Positions 62,912-64,000 of a DNA stretch of 64,000 nt are shown piece after piece. The stretch covers positions 62,001 to 126,000 of the forward strand of contig NZ_AP026830.1 of assembly GCF_026000775.1 (NCBI RefSeq), read 5' to 3'. How positions within the stretch are numbered: the first letter of the stretch is position 1; the number at the start of each line of letters is the position of its first letter. The notes under the pieces are model-generated. The model searched no databases. It was not told where the DNA came from and saw nothing but the letters and a program-made list of their open reading frames with translations. Made by a program: the position numbers and the translations under genes. The DNA comes from Vulcanisaeta souniana JCM 11219 (GTDB taxonomy: Archaea; Thermoproteota; Thermoprotei; Thermoproteales; Thermocladiaceae).

Positions 62912-64000
62912 ATGTATATATTAAATAATGAGGAAAACGTAAGAGACCTGGTAATAGGCGCGACGATTCTGGGCACTGGCGGTGGTGGAGACCCCAATGA
63001 GGGATTAAAACTGCTTATGAATGTACTTAATTCAGGTAAGTTAATTAGGATAATGGAATTAAATGAGACTCAGTATTCTACAGTTCTGGCCGTGCCGTAT
63101 TACGTGGGTACTGTTGCTCCCATGGCATCCTTGAGAAAACCAAACAGGATCAAGGACCCGGTATACACAGCTTATATCGAGTACACGAAGGTCCTCAATG
63201 GTGATATAACAGGCTTTGTGGCGACAGAGATGGGTGGTGGAAATACGCCGGTCGCCATGTACATAGCATCCATGCTTGATAAGCCCGTGATTGATGGAGA
63301 CATGATCGGCCGCGCAGCGCCGGAGCTGCTTCAAAGTACCGCTAACATTGTTGGTACATCTCTATCTCCAGCCGTAGTGGTGAGCGAGACTGGTAACATT
63401 GTAATCATTAAGGAGTATAGTGACCTGGATGATTATGAGGCAATAGCACGATACATATCGGTATTGGCCGGTAAGCATGCAGTCGTTATGGACACTCCAA
63501 TGACTAAGCAACAAGCTGAAAAGGCCGTGGTTAGGGGCACCCTATCATTGGCGATGAAGCTGGGTAGGGCAGTACGTGAGACTATAGAGGGGGGATACGA
63601 TACTGCATTAACAGTAGCTAAGGTATTGAATGGTTGGATCATTTTTCGAGGAATTATTGATAAGTATGACTGGAAGAATGAGGGCGGGTTCTTAATAGGT
63701 GATTTATTAATAAGGGGTGTTGGTAAATGGAGAGGTATGGCGTTTAGGTCCTGGATTAAGAACGAGCACATAATAGCGTTTGTTAATGATAAACCTGTGG
63801 TCATGCCACCGGACTTAATAATGGTTCTGGGGCATGAAGGCCCCATAACTAATGATAAAGTAAGGGTAGGTGATGAAGTGTCCGTTGTCACTACTGCTGC
63901 ACCAGTAATATGGCGAAGTAGTAGGGGGCTTGATTTATTTGGACCACGTCACTTCGGATTTAACTATGACTATGTGCCGGTTGAGGAGTTGGTGAGGTCT
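62912..64000 (+). CDS. DUF917 family protein (S-methyl-thiohydantoin desulfurase-like), copy 2, cut by the right edge
   Basis: An open frame of 363 codons with no stop before the window ends. Start MYILNNEENVRDLVIGATILGTGGGGDPNEG matches the family opening of copy 1 (VIGAAILGTGGGGDP). Further shared points are FVATEMGGGNTPVAMYIASMLDKPVIDGDMIGRAAPEL, GTLSLAMKLGRAV, a LNGWIIFRGII segment and the closing FGFNYDYVPVEE, like YFGYDIDYVPIE near the end of copy 1. Copy 1 is 366 residues, so little is missing. It is divergent from oppA and probably part of the same catabolic unit. Confidence 0.88.
   Translation, partial: MYILNNEENVRDLVIGATILGTGGGGDPNEGLKLLMNVLNSGKLIRIMELNETQYSTVLAVPYYVGTVAPMASLRKPNRIKDPVYTAYIEYTKVLNGDITGFVATEMGGGNTPVAMYIASMLDKPVIDGDMIGRAAPELLQSTANIVGTSLSPAVVVSETGNIVIIKEYSDLDDYEAIARYISVLAGKHAVVMDTPMTKQQAEKAVVRGTLSLAMKLGRAVRETIEGGYDTALTVAKVLNGWIIFRGIIDKYDWKNEGGFLIGDLLIRGVGKWRGMAFRSWIKNEHIIAFVNDKPVVMPPDLIMVLGHEGPITNDKVRVGDEVSVVTTAAPVIWRSSRGLDLFGPRHFGFNYDYVPVEELVRS

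Noticed and set aside
1-64000. CRISPR array or cas genes
   Set aside because: No regularly spaced direct repeats and no Cas proteins were seen anywhere in the window.

Overview
The window looks like chromosome from a hyperthermophilic crenarchaeon of the Thermoproteales, most like Vulcanisaeta or Caldivirga; that placement is inference from gene content and style. Supporting signs are a stand-alone 5S rRNA gene, tRNAs with encoded CCA, an initiator tRNA carrying an apparent non-canonical intron, BRE/TATA promoters placed 25-30 bases before the start codon (leaderless mRNAs), GTG/TTG starts with GGTGA ribosome sites inside operons, and formate-dependent purine synthesis (PurT, PurP). No CRISPR array, intact insertion sequence or replication origin was seen.

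Layout. 1-389: start of a D-aminoacylase gene running off the left edge, followed by a decayed OsmC fragment (435-545). 718-3919: complete nadA-nadB-nadC operon for NAD. 4019-8081: a multidrug-type MFS exporter, an AHL-lactonase-like metallo-beta-lactamase and a hydroxyacid-oxoacid transhydrogenase-type iron alcohol dehydrogenase. 8381-17098: a 2-oxoacid dehydrogenase locus with a fused E1alpha-beta, a separate E1alpha/E1beta pair, two AcoX-like NAD-kinase-fold proteins, a two-part lipoate ligase (LplA/LplB) and an E2 whose C-terminus is an OsmC peroxidase-like domain. No E3 lies nearby. 17122-19439: amidase plus amino-acid permease. 19937-20607: tRNA-iMet and tRNA-His.

22077-38141 is a purine region: purK, purE, purL, purF, a second glutaminase-dead purF-like gene, purM, purC, purD, then (after a TnpB remnant and a sugar-porter gene) purT, purQ, purS and two purP genes. 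Only PurB and the final IMP cyclohydrolase are missing. 38413-38543 is 5S rRNA.

38791-50577 is mixed housekeeping: SQR plus DUF1641, a short alpha-glucan phosphorylase, CobS, an SLC13/ArsB-type permease, an AK6/Fap7-like kinase, asparaginyl-tRNA synthetase, a membrane zinc-ribbon protein, DUF1512, a SPASM-like radical SAM enzyme, tRNA-Arg and a nitroreductase. 50665-64000 is a catabolic unit: an oligopeptide ABC transporter (OppABCDF), AroM, DUF1177, two DUF917 (S-methyl-thiohydantoin-desulfurase family) proteins, a HyuA-type ATPase and an NCS1 permease, suggesting import and opening of cyclic amides such as hydantoins or oxoproline.

The strongest candidate for an undescribed system is the E2-OsmC fusion inside an E3-less 2-oxoacid dehydrogenase locus. 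It would place a lipoyl arm and a dithiol peroxidase on one chain.
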